Source: Acidimicrobiales bacterium
GTDB taxonomy: Bacteria > Actinomycetota > Acidimicrobiia > Acidimicrobiales > SHLQ01
Direction: 5' to 3'
Length of the DNA stretch: 64,000 bases
NCBI GenBank assembly: GCA_020628865.1
Contig: JAHDEJ010000013.1
Location: 1 to 64,000, forward strand
Below the pieces are notes generated by a model. That model saw only the letters and a list, made by a program, of their open reading frames with translations. It searched no databases and was not told the origin of the DNA. Numbering within the stretch: position 1 is the stretch's first letter; every line of letters begins with the position of its first letter. Both the position numbers and the translations under genes were made by a program. Shown here piece by piece: positions 53,383-60,729 of this stretch.

Positions 53383-55836
53383 ATGACAACCGACGCAAAC
53401 ATCGTGGTCATCGGGGCCGGCATCATCGGCTCTGCCGTGGCCTATCACCTCGCCGACATGGGCATCGACGGCGTGGTCGTCGTCGACAAGGGCGACCTCG
53501 ACGTGACCGATGGGTCGACCTCGCACGCACCGGGCGGTCTGCGGACGCTCGCCGCTTCGCACTTCTTCACCACCCTCGGCGTGGCGAGTCGGGCGGTCTA
53601 CGACACGCTCCCGCTCGCCGTGCCCGGGCAGGAACAGTTCTGGCGCCACGGTTCGGTGCAGGTGGCGAACACCGCCGAGCGGTTCGACAGCCACAAGCGC
53701 CTGGCCGAGACCGGGCTGAGCGAGGGAGTCGAGGCCAACCTGCTCACGCCGGCCCAGATCGCCGAACTCGTCCCGCTGATCGACCCGTCGAAGGTGTACG
53801 GCGGCATCCACATCCCGTCGTCCGGGGTGGTCGACACGATGGCGTTGGCCAACTCGATGCGACAGGTGGCCGAGGCGACGGGCCGGGCCCGTTTCGTCGG
53901 CAACAGCGAAGTCGTCGACATCGAGGACACTGACGGACGCCTCACTGCGATCGTCACGGACGGCGAGCTCGGCCGGATCACCTGCAACCAGGCGATCGTG
54001 TGCACGAACATCTGGGGCCCGCTGCTTGCCGAGAAGACCGGCTTCGACATGCCCCTCTACCCGGGTGAGCACCAGTACATCTTCACGTCGCCGATCGATT
54101 CGCTCGACACGTCGTCGCACGTGAGCTTCCCGGTCGTCGCCATGGACGACCTGTCGATCTACTTCCGGCAGCACGGCGATCACCTGGGCATCGGCAGCTA
54201 CGACCATCCGGCGAAGCTCGTCGATCCGAGCCGCCTGCCCAAGTCGGCGAAGATGCCCTTCACCGCCGACGACTTCGACAGCGCGTGGGCAAAGATGCAG
54301 CACCACATGCCGGCGCTCGAACACGCCTCGATCCGAGACGGGTTCAACGGCATGTTCTCCTTCACCGTCGACGGCTCTCCGGTGTGCGGCGAGACGCAAC
54401 TGAAGGGCCTTTGGACGTCCGTCGGTGCCTGGCTCTCCTTCGCCAGCGAACTCGGCCGCGTGATGGCGAACTGGATGACGACCGGCGATCCCGGCATGGA
54501 CATGACCCAGGCCCACATCAACCGATTCTTCGCCCACCAGACCAACGACAAATTCCTGTCCCGACAGGCCAAGTACTTCTACGAGATCGGCTTCGACGAC
54601 ATCCATCCGACCGACGTCGTCTCGTCGGTGCGCCACGTCCGCCATTCACCCTGCCACGCCCGTACGGAGGCGCTGGGAGCGCAGTACATCCCCGTGTCCG
54701 GTCAGGAAGCGCCGCTGTACTACGAGACCAACGAGGCACTGGTGGCGAAGTATCGGGAGCAGATCCCCGAGCGGACCGGGTACGACGCGCAGGGCTGGAG
54801 CCCGATCATGGGCGCCGAGCACCTCGAGTTGCGAGCGAACGTCGGCATCATCGATTGGACCGCCGCCATCGCCCCGATCGAGGTGAGCGGCCCCGGTGCG
54901 CTGGACCACTTGCAGCACCTTTGCACCGCCGACATCGATCTGCCCGTGGGCGGCATCGCGTACTCACTCATCCTGACGCAGGCCGGGATGGTCGCCCGCG
55001 ACGTGACCGTGAGTCGCATGGGGGAAGACACGTGGTGGATCCTCACCGGCAAGGGAAACCTGGAAGCGGAGCTCGCCTACTACCAATCGCTCGTCTCGGA
55101 CGACGATCGGCATGCCGTCCGCTACACCGACCTCGGCGAGGCCGTCGTGCCGATCGCCATCTGGGGGCCGAACAGCCGAGCCGTGCTCGAAGCCTGCAGC
55201 GGCAACGACGTCTCGAACGAGGCGTTCCCCTGGTACACGTGGCAGAACATCGACGTGGGCATGGCGCCAGCCAAGGTGTTGCGCCTCTCGTACGTCGGCG
55301 AGCTTGGCTACGAGATCTACGTACCGACCTCGTACGCCCTCCACGTGTGGGACACGTTGTGGGAAGCCGGGCGGCAGTTCGACATGCCGGCAATCGGCGC
55401 CGCCTCGGTGTTCTCCGCCCGCATGGAGAAGGGCTACCGGCTCTGGGGCGGCGACACCACGCCGGAGTGGTCGCCGGCCGAGAGCGGTCTGTCCTGGGCC
55501 ATGGCGAAGGACAAGGACTTCCACGGCAAGGCGGCGGCACTTGCTGCGCCGGTGCGTCGCAAGATCGTCACCCTGCAGTTCACGAACCGGGATTCCGTCG
55601 TCTACGGCTGGGAACCGGTACTTGTCGGCGACCCAGCGGGCGAGAACGTCGTCGGCTACATCGCCGGTGCCGGAGACGGATTGAACGTCGGCGCCTTCCT
55701 GGCCCACGCCTTCGTCGACGTGGACCGAATCGAGGACGGTCTCGAGGTGACCGTGCAGGCCACCGGCGTCCAGCACCCGGCCACGCTGGTCAAGGGCCCC
55801 CGCTTCGATCCCCAAAACAGCCGCCTCAAATCCTGA
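53383..55836 (+). CDS. FAD-dependent dehydrogenase with GcvT folate domain (dimethylglycine/sarcosine dehydrogenase-like)
   Basis: 817 residues. FAD-binding VVIGAGIIGSAVAYHLADMG (G11-G16), DAO fold to about residue 390, then a GcvT/aminomethyltransferase folate domain (LRANVGIIDWTAAI, YVGELGYEIYVPTSYALHVW) and its C-terminal barrel. Such enzymes oxidatively demethylate N-methylated glycine or related amines and pass the one-carbon unit to tetrahydrofolate. It closes the betaine-type operon. Confidence 0.9.
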   Translation: MTTDANIVVIGAGIIGSAVAYHLADMGIDGVVVVDKGDLDVTDGSTSHAPGGLRTLAASHFFTTLGVASRAVYDTLPLAVPGQEQFWRHGSVQVANTAERFDSHKRLAETGLSEGVEANLLTPAQIAELVPLIDPSKVYGGIHIPSSGVVDTMALANSMRQVAEATGRARFVGNSEVVDIEDTDGRLTAIVTDGELGRITCNQAIVCTNIWGPLLAEKTGFDMPLYPGEHQYIFTSPIDSLDTSSHVSFPVVAMDDLSIYFRQHGDHLGIGSYDHPAKLVDPSRLPKSAKMPFTADDFDSAWAKMQHHMPALEHASIRDGFNGMFSFTVDGSPVCGETQLKGLWTSVGAWLSFASELGRVMANWMTTGDPGMDMTQAHINRFFAHQTNDKFLSRQAKYFYEIGFDDIHPTDVVSSVRHVRHSPCHARTEALGAQYIPVSGQEAPLYYETNEALVAKYREQIPERTGYDAQGWSPIMGAEHLELRANVGIIDWTAAIAPIEVSGPGALDHLQHLCTADIDLPVGGIAYSLILTQAGMVARDVTVSRMGEDTWWILTGKGNLEAELAYYQSLVSDDDRHAVRYTDLGEAVVPIAIWGPNSRAVLEACSGNDVSNEAFPWYTWQNIDVGMAPAKVLRLSYVGELGYEIYVPTSYALHVWDTLWEAGRQFDMPAIGAASVFSARMEKGYRLWGGDTTPEWSPAESGLSWAMAKDKDFHGKAAALAAPVRRKIVTLQFTNRDSVVYGWEPVLVGDPAGENVVGYIAGAGDGLNVGAFLAHAFVDVDRIEDGLEVTVQATGVQHPATLVKGPRFDPQNSRLKS

Positions 55837-55837
55837 C

Positions 55838-55878
55838 AGGTGCCTGGCACCTAACGGGGGCTTAGGTGCCAGGCACCT
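55838..55878. repeat. 26-bp-spaced dyad repeat, locus 3 first pair (17-bp-stem hairpin)
   Basis: GGTGCCTGGCACC (55839) and GGTGCCAGGCACC (55865) start 26 bp apart. Because the two are mutually complementary, AGGTGCCTGGCACCTAA and its complement form a perfect 17-bp stem with a 7-nt loop. The pair begins two bases after the dehydrogenase stop. Confidence 0.9.
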
Positions 55879-55959
55879 AAGGGCGTCTAGAGGTTCGTCC
55901 CGTTGAAGAATCAACGATTTCAGATCTGTCGCCCGGCTCGACGTAACCGCGCCCACGCC

Positions 55960-56004
55960 TCAGGTGCCTGGCACCTAACGGGGGCTTAGGTGCCAGGCAC
56001 CTGA
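55960..56004. repeat. 26-bp-spaced dyad repeat, locus 3 second pair (20-bp-stem hairpin)
   Basis: This is a second copy of the same pair (GGTGCCTGGCACC at 55963 and GGTGCCAGGCACC at 55989) with the identical 13-nt spacer. Flanks extend the perfect stem to 20 bp. It lies 35 bp before the PLP-enzyme gene. Confidence 0.9.
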
Positions 56005-56038
56005 GAGGTGGGATTGTCGGGTCGGGTACGATCGCGGC

Positions 56039-57292
56039 ATGAGCATGCCGACGAGTGGCCGGTCAATCGACGATGTCATGGCGGACCTCGCTGCCAAACG
56101 TGATCACGATGTTCGCTGGGAGGACGGAAGAACCTTCGGCATGGTCTACGACGGCGGTCCCGGCGTCAAGGAAGTCGCCGAACGGGCCGCGGCCATGTAT
56201 CTCCACGAGAACGCACTCAACACGATGGCGTTTCCCTCGCTCCGGGAGATCCAATCCGACGTCGTCGGCTGGACCGCAGAACTGCTGCACGGTCCCGAGG
56301 GCACCGCCGGATTCCTCACCAGCGGCGGCACCGAATCGATCCTGTGTGGCGTGAAGGCGGCACGCGAACGGGCGCGCAAGGAGCGGGGAGTCGGCCAGCC
56401 GAACATGGTGCTCGCCTCCAGCGCCCACGCGGCATTCCACAAAGCAGCCCACCTCTTCGGCATCGAGACCCGCGTTGCGCCCGTCCGGCCCGACTGGACC
56501 GCCGACGTCGACGCGATGACACAGCTCGTCGACGACAACACCGTTCTCGTCGTCGGCTCCGCACCCCAGTATCCGCAGGGCGTGATCGACGACATTCCGG
56601 CGATCGCTGCGCTCGCAACGTCGGTCCGCGCAAGCTGCCACGTCGACGCGTGCATGGGCGGCTTCTTCCTCCCATTCGCCGAACGGCTCGGACGCGACGT
56701 CGCGCCGTGGGACTTCCGGGTCGACGGCGTCACGACCATCAGCGCCGACGTGCACAAGCTCGGTTACGCGCCGAAGGGCGTCAGCGTCATCCTGCATCGC
56801 ACCAAGGAGCTGCGGAAGTACCAGACATTCGTCTTCGACGACTGGCTCGGCGGGTTCTACGCCTCGCCCAACCTGCAGGGAAGTCGCAGCGGCCTGCCGA
56901 TGGCGGCGGCGTGGGCCGTGATGCAACACCTCGGGATCGACGGGTACGTGGGGCTGGCCCAGTCCGTACTCGCCAACGCCGACGCGATGCGGGCAGGCAT
57001 CGCCGAGATCGACGGCCTCCACGTGTTGGGGGACGGCGGGTTTCAGCTGATCGCGATGGCGAACGATCCGGAGAGTGATGTGGAGATCGATGTGTTCGCG
57101 CTTGCCGACGCACTGGTGAAGCGCCGCTGGTATCACGATCGGCAGACGCCGCCCGACTCGCTGCACTCGACCGTTTCGAACACCAACGATGGGGTGATCG
57201 AGGAGTACCTGGCCGACCTCCGCCTGGCGGTCGGCGAGGTCGGCACCAGTCGAGCAGCCAACCGGTCGACCACCTACGCCACGCTCGAGTAG
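56039..57292 (+). CDS. PLP-dependent lyase/decarboxylase, sphingosine-1-phosphate lyase-like (group II fold)
   Basis: 417 residues. FLTSGGTESILCGVKAARER, HAAFHKAAHLFGIE and the PLP Lys K240 in ISADVHKLGYAPKGVSVILH match the S1P-lyase branch of group II decarboxylases. Prokaryotic members cleave long-chain base phosphates or act on other phosphoethanolamine-like amines. No sphingolipid genes are in the window, so the substrate is open. It is separated from the betaine operon by the dyad repeats. Confidence 0.85.
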   Translation: MSMPTSGRSIDDVMADLAAKRDHDVRWEDGRTFGMVYDGGPGVKEVAERAAAMYLHENALNTMAFPSLREIQSDVVGWTAELLHGPEGTAGFLTSGGTESILCGVKAARERARKERGVGQPNMVLASSAHAAFHKAAHLFGIETRVAPVRPDWTADVDAMTQLVDDNTVLVVGSAPQYPQGVIDDIPAIAALATSVRASCHVDACMGGFFLPFAERLGRDVAPWDFRVDGVTTISADVHKLGYAPKGVSVILHRTKELRKYQTFVFDDWLGGFYASPNLQGSRSGLPMAAAWAVMQHLGIDGYVGLAQSVLANADAMRAGIAEIDGLHVLGDGGFQLIAMANDPESDVEIDVFALADALVKRRWYHDRQTPPDSLHSTVSNTNDGVIEEYLADLRLAVGEVGTSRAANRSTTYATLE

Positions 57293-57302
57293 ACGACGTC
57301 AA

Positions 57303-57321
57303 CGTTGGGTCAGGCCCAGCG
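57303..57321. terminator. Hairpin between convergent PLP-enzyme and nucleotidyltransferase genes
   Basis: CGTTGGG and CCCAGCG pair over 7 bp with one G-T wobble around a 5-nt loop that contains part of the opposing stop codon. No T-tract is present. Confidence 0.4.
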
Positions 57322-57843
57322 CTCCCGAGCGACCGGCGCCATCTGGTCCCGGTCACCGTCGCGGGCCGCCGTCGAAGACACGGAACGGAGTTCCGGCGGC
57401 GTCGCCAGGGCCAGGTCTGCCGGCGCTGCAGCTCCGTCGCGAGTCGCCACGACGGTTTCAGGGAGCGCAGCAACCGCGGCATCGCGGGCTGCGGCGTCGG
57501 TGTAGTAGCGCTCGTCGTTCACCTGCTCCCACTTGTCTGCACCCATGATCACCACGTCGTAGCCGTCGGCGATGTCGACGATCAGCTGTGCGTCGGTGGT
57601 GTGGACGGCCAGCCAATCATGCGCAGCGATGTCGGCAGCGATGAGCGCGATTCGCTCTTCGAGCGGCGGGCCCGGGGGAGTCGGCTTGTCGAGCGCCACT
57701 CGGGATACGACGAAGTGCACCTCGTCGAGACGGTGCCGCTCGCGAGCCAGACGAGCCACTTCAAGGTGGGCCACCGTGAGCGGATTGAAGGATCCCGGAA
57801 AGACGCCCCGGCGCAGTTCACCATCCGCAAGTGGATCGTCCAT
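57310..57843 (-). CDS. Cytidylyltransferase-fold nucleotidyltransferase (NadD-like)
   Basis: 177 residues from the ATG at 57843; an upstream ATG at 57879 adds 12 residues and would overlap the ilv promoter. GVFPGSFNPLTVAHLEVARL is the nucleotide-binding (H/T)xGH-type motif of adenylyltransferases, and DVVIMGADKWEQV is a NadD/CoaD-like segment. The usual C-terminal ISST motif is not obvious. It may transfer AMP to nicotinate mononucleotide or a related acceptor, but this is uncertain. Confidence 0.65.
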   Translation of the reverse strand: MDDPLADGELRRGVFPGSFNPLTVAHLEVARLARERHRLDEVHFVVSRVALDKPTPPGPPLEERIALIAADIAAHDWLAVHTTDAQLIVDIADGYDVVIMGADKWEQVNDERYYTDAAARDAAVAALPETVVATRDGAAAPADLALATPPELRSVSSTAARDGDRDQMAPVARERWA

Positions 57844-57852
57844 CTCTTCATG

Positions 57853-57889
57853 TTGCCGTAGCCGGGTGCTTCGAGGCATACTCACACTC
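57853..57889 (+). promoter_or_regulatory. Putative promoter of the ilvBN leader
   Basis: TTGCCG (57853-57858) and CATACT (57877-57882) are separated by 18 bp and each match the sigma-70 hexamers at four of six positions. Initiation about 7 bp downstream would fall at the GTG of the leader peptide, giving a leaderless start. This is inferred. Confidence 0.45.
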
Positions 57890-57928
57890 GTGAATTTCGA
57901 CCTCGACCTCGTAGTAATTCTCTCGTAG
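57890..57928 (+). CDS. Branched-chain leader peptide of the ilvBN attenuator
   Basis: A GTG-started 12-codon ORF, MNFDLDLVVILS, ends at a TAG. Six of its 12 residues are Leu, Val or Ile, with Val-Val-Ile-Leu in a row just before the stop. Two alternative-fold hairpins and a T-rich terminator follow. This is the layout of classic ilv attenuators, where ribosome stalling on scarce branched-chain aminoacyl-tRNA permits read-through. Confidence 0.8.
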   Translation: MNFDLDLVVILS

Positions 57929-57929
57929 T

Positions 57930-57948
57930 ACTCGACCCACCGTCGAGT
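57930..57948 (+). promoter_or_regulatory. Attenuator pause hairpin (1:2 stem)
   Basis: ACTCGAC and GTCGAGT form a perfect 7-bp stem, extendable by two pairs, directly after the leader-peptide stop. It is placed as the first hairpin of an amino-acid attenuator. Confidence 0.65.
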
Positions 57949-57954
57949 GCTGCC

Positions 57955-57986
57955 GCCTTCCCACACGGGAAGGCTTCTTGGTTTTT
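57955..57986 (+). terminator. Rho-independent attenuator terminator before ilvB
   Basis: GCCTTCCC and GGGAAGGC enclose ACAC and are followed by TTCTTGGTTTTT. This is the only clear stem-plus-T-tract terminator noticed in the window, and it lies 52 bp before ilvB, where only read-through would express the operon. Confidence 0.85.
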
Positions 57987-58037
57987 CAGGCCGCATTCAC
58001 ATCAACCACCACACACCCGAAGGGGCAGGAGCACATC

Positions 58038-59768
58038 ATGGAGATGGACGGAGGACAGGCACTCCTCAAAGCACTCGAGTACGAGGGCGTTGAGGTCGTG
58101 TTCGGCTACCCCGGCGGAGCCATCCTGCCCGTATACGACTCGGTGCTCGACGCCGGCATCCGTCACGTGCTCGTCCGGCACGAGCAGGGCGCCGGCCACA
58201 TGGCCTCGGGCTACGCCCACGCCACGGGCAAGCCGGGCGTCGTCATGGTCACGAGCGGTCCGGCGGCGACGAACATCGTCACGCCGCTGGCCGACGCCTA
58301 CCTGGATTCGGTCCCCATGGTCGCCATCACCGGGCAGGTTCCCTACGGCCTGATCGGCACCGATGCCTTCCAGGAGACGGACACGACCGGCATCACCATG
58401 TCGATCACCAAGCACAACTATCTCGTGTCTGACCCGAACGACATTCCGCAGATCGTGCACGAGGCGTTCCACATCGCAACGCACGGGCGGCCGGGGCCGG
58501 TCCTGATCGACCTGCCCAAGAACATCACCGACGCGATGAACCCCGATTCGAAGATGACCTGGCGCGATCCTGTCGCGGTCGATCTTCCGGGGTTCCAGCC
58601 GGTGCTCGACGGCGACCCGGCCGACATCGAGGCCGCGGTGAAGCTGCTCAAGGACGCCGAGCGCCCCGTGATCTACGCCGGCGGAGGCATTCTCAAGTCC
58701 CGGGCTGCGGCGGAACTCCAGGCGTTGGCCGAGAAGACCAACACGCCGGTGGTCACGACGCTCATGGCTCGCGGCGCGCTGCCGGACAGCCACGAGCTCA
58801 ACCTCGGCATGCCGGGCATGCATGGCAACTACACCGCTGTCATGGCGATGCAGGAGGCCGATCTGTTGCTTGCGCTGGGTAGTCGGTTCGACGATCGGGT
58901 GACGGGGCGTCTCGACTCGTTCGCCCCCGACGCCAAGGTCGTCCACGTCGACATCGACCCGGCCGAGCTCGGCAAGATCCGCCATCCCGACGTCGCCATT
59001 CGTGGCGATGCCAAGCGGGTGATCGCGGCGATGCTCGACACGCTCGGTACCGCGCAGACGGCGGACCATGGCGCGTGGCGCTCGAAGCTCAGCGGCTGGC
59101 AGGAGAACTATCCGTTGGCCTACGAGCCGGCTGAGCCGGGCGGCAAGCTCAAGCCGCAGATGGTCATCGAGAGCATCCGTGATGCGTCGCCGAAGGACAC
59201 GATCGTTGCCTCCGGCGTTGGTCAGCATCAGATGTGGGCCAGTCAGTACTGGACGTTCGATCACGCCTACACGTGGCTCAACTCCGGTGGCCTCGGCACG
59301 ATGGGCTACTCGATTCCAGCGGCGGTCGGCGCCAAGGCCGGTATGCCGGACCGCACCGTGTGGGCGATCGACGGCGACGGGTGCTTCCAGATGACCTGCC
59401 AGGAGCTCATCACCGCCTCGGTCGAGAACATTCCGATCAAGGTGGCGCTGCTCAACAACACGTACCTCGGCATGGTCCGTCAATGGCAGGAGATGTTCTA
59501 CGAGAACCGTCTGTCCGAAGTCGATCTGTCCGGCCCCGTGCCCGACTACATCAAGCTGTCCGAGGCCATGGGTTGCGTGGCCATCCGGGTGGAGGACCCC
59601 GACGAGGTCGAGGACGCCATCGCCCGCGCCAACGCCATCAACGACCGCCCGGTCGTCGTCGAGTTCCTCACCGAGCCGGGCGAGAACGTGTACCCGATGG
59701 TGCCCGGCGGCAAGAGCAACTCCGACATCGTCGTTCCGCCGTTCCAGGAGAAGGAGACCCGGTCATGA
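58038..59768 (+). CDS. ilvB: Acetolactate synthase large subunit
   Basis: 576 residues. The ThDP Glu is E49 (RHEQGAGHMA), followed by the FAD-binding middle domain (LMARGALPDSHELNLGMPGM), SGVGQHQMW and the ThDP/Mg motif GDGCFQMTCQELIT through NNTYLGMVRQWQ. It condenses pyruvate to acetolactate or with 2-ketobutyrate to acetohydroxybutyrate, the first step of valine, leucine and isoleucine synthesis. The ATG at 58038 follows AGGGGCAGGAG. Control by the upstream attenuator is likely. Confidence 0.97.
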   Translation: MEMDGGQALLKALEYEGVEVVFGYPGGAILPVYDSVLDAGIRHVLVRHEQGAGHMASGYAHATGKPGVVMVTSGPAATNIVTPLADAYLDSVPMVAITGQVPYGLIGTDAFQETDTTGITMSITKHNYLVSDPNDIPQIVHEAFHIATHGRPGPVLIDLPKNITDAMNPDSKMTWRDPVAVDLPGFQPVLDGDPADIEAAVKLLKDAERPVIYAGGGILKSRAAAELQALAEKTNTPVVTTLMARGALPDSHELNLGMPGMHGNYTAVMAMQEADLLLALGSRFDDRVTGRLDSFAPDAKVVHVDIDPAELGKIRHPDVAIRGDAKRVIAAMLDTLGTAQTADHGAWRSKLSGWQENYPLAYEPAEPGGKLKPQMVIESIRDASPKDTIVASGVGQHQMWASQYWTFDHAYTWLNSGGLGTMGYSIPAAVGAKAGMPDRTVWAIDGDGCFQMTCQELITASVENIPIKVALLNNTYLGMVRQWQEMFYENRLSEVDLSGPVPDYIKLSEAMGCVAIRVEDPDEVEDAIARANAINDRPVVVEFLTEPGENVYPMVPGGKSNSDIVVPPFQEKETRS

Positions 59769-60262
59769 AGCGATCCCAGCTTGCAGAAACGCACACGCTC
59801 GCCGTGCTCGTGGAGAACAAGGCCGGCGTCCTCGCCCGGGTGGCCGGACTGTTCGCCCGCCGCGGGTTCAACATCGACTCGCTGGCCGTCGCTCCGACCG
59901 ACGAGCGTTTCAGCCGGATCACGATCGTGGTCGACGCGGAGTCCGCGCCGATCGACCAGATCAAGAAGCAGCTCGACAAGCTCATCAACGTGGTCGATAT
60001 CGTCGAGCTGCAGCCGGAGTCGTCGGCGCTGCGCGAGATGGTGCTGGTGCGGCTCGAGCTGCCCGAGGACGATCAGGTCGACGATGTGCTCCAGCTCGTG
60101 TCCGGATTCAACGGTGCGGTGCTTCGTGTCCGGGGCACGCAGATGATCCTGTCGCTCTCGAGTCGACCGGACGAGCTCGACTCGTTTGTCGAGAAGCTCC
60201 AGCCCTACGGGATCCGGGAGCTCCAGCGCACCGGCGCGATTGCCATTCCCGGTATCGAGTAG
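59765..60262 (+). CDS. ilvN: Acetolactate synthase small (regulatory) subunit
   Basis: 165 residues, ATGA-coupled to ilvB. N-terminal ACT domain (LAVLVENKAGVLARVAGLFA, RRGFNIDSLAVAPT) and the C-terminal ALS_ss domain (LREMVLVRLELPEDDQVDDV). It confers feedback inhibition by valine. ilvC, often next, is not here; a terminator follows instead. Confidence 0.96.
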   Translation: MKRSQLAETHTLAVLVENKAGVLARVAGLFARRGFNIDSLAVAPTDERFSRITIVVDAESAPIDQIKKQLDKLINVVDIVELQPESSALREMVLVRLELPEDDQVDDVLQLVSGFNGAVLRVRGTQMILSLSSRPDELDSFVEKLQPYGIRELQRTGAIAIPGIE

Positions 60263-60267
60263 TCGTG

Positions 60268-60296
60268 AGACGGTCGGTCCCTCGGGCCGGCCGTCT
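60268..60296 (+). terminator. Terminator of the ilvBN operon
   Basis: A 13-bp stem (60268-60280 with 60284-60296) including two G-T pairs and closed by a 3-nt loop begins 6 bp after the ilvN stop. It also lies just before the convergent monooxygenase gene and may serve both. Confidence 0.7.
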
Positions 60297-60304
60297 TCAC
60301 CGCG

Positions 60305-60592
60305 TCACAGCCGCTGCCAGGTGATGGTTTCGGCGCTGCCCAGCACGAGGTCCGAACCGAGGACGCTCGTACCGGTTTCCCGGCGCCAGGCCTTGTAGGT
60401 GTCGTAGTGCTCGGCTGACGCCCAGTCTTCGAGCAACATGAGCTTGCCGGAGGTCTCGGCGCGTTCGAAGAATTCGATGCGCTGGCATCCCTCGAAGCCG
60501 AGGGTTTCGGGAATGATCTCCTGCATCTTCGCCACCAGGGCGTCGCGTGCGCCCGCAGCCGCCTCGAACTCGATCGTCACGGTGATGGTCAT
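60305..60592 (-). CDS. Antibiotic biosynthesis monooxygenase-domain (ABM) protein
   Basis: 95 residues from the ATG at 60592. The ferredoxin-like dimeric fold is visible in ITVTIEFEAAAGARDALVAK, CQRIEFFERAE and LLEDWASAEHYDTYKAWR. ABM proteins such as YgiN act on quinols or small aromatics, or are heme-degradation relatives. No heme or quinone genes adjoin. The function is unknown beyond the family. Confidence 0.8.
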   Translation of the reverse strand: MTITVTIEFEAAAGARDALVAKMQEIIPETLGFEGCQRIEFFERAETSGKLMLLEDWASAEHYDTYKAWRRETGTSVLGSDLVLGSAETITWQRL

Positions 60593-60606
60593 GCGCCACC
60601 CTAGAA

Positions 60607-60675
60607 CACCCTCCGCGCGCACATCACCACAAGTGGGGGCAGCCCCCAGCTGTCGCGGAGTGCGCGCAGAGGGTG
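60607..60675. repeat. Inverted repeat containing short dispersed repeat, copy 2
   Basis: CACCCTCCGCGCGCAC (60607-60622) pairs with GTGCGCGCAGAGGGTG (60660-60675) with one mismatch. Inside, TGGGGG/CCCCCA forms a second hairpin. The left arm, with the following CACCACA, is repeated at 19666-19681. It lies in the divergent gap between the ABM and ParA-like genes. Confidence 0.65.
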
Positions 60676-60729
60676 GTTGTTGCGAGGTGGGGTTCGCGAT
60701 TGGGGGAGCGGGAGTGGGATGATGTGCCC

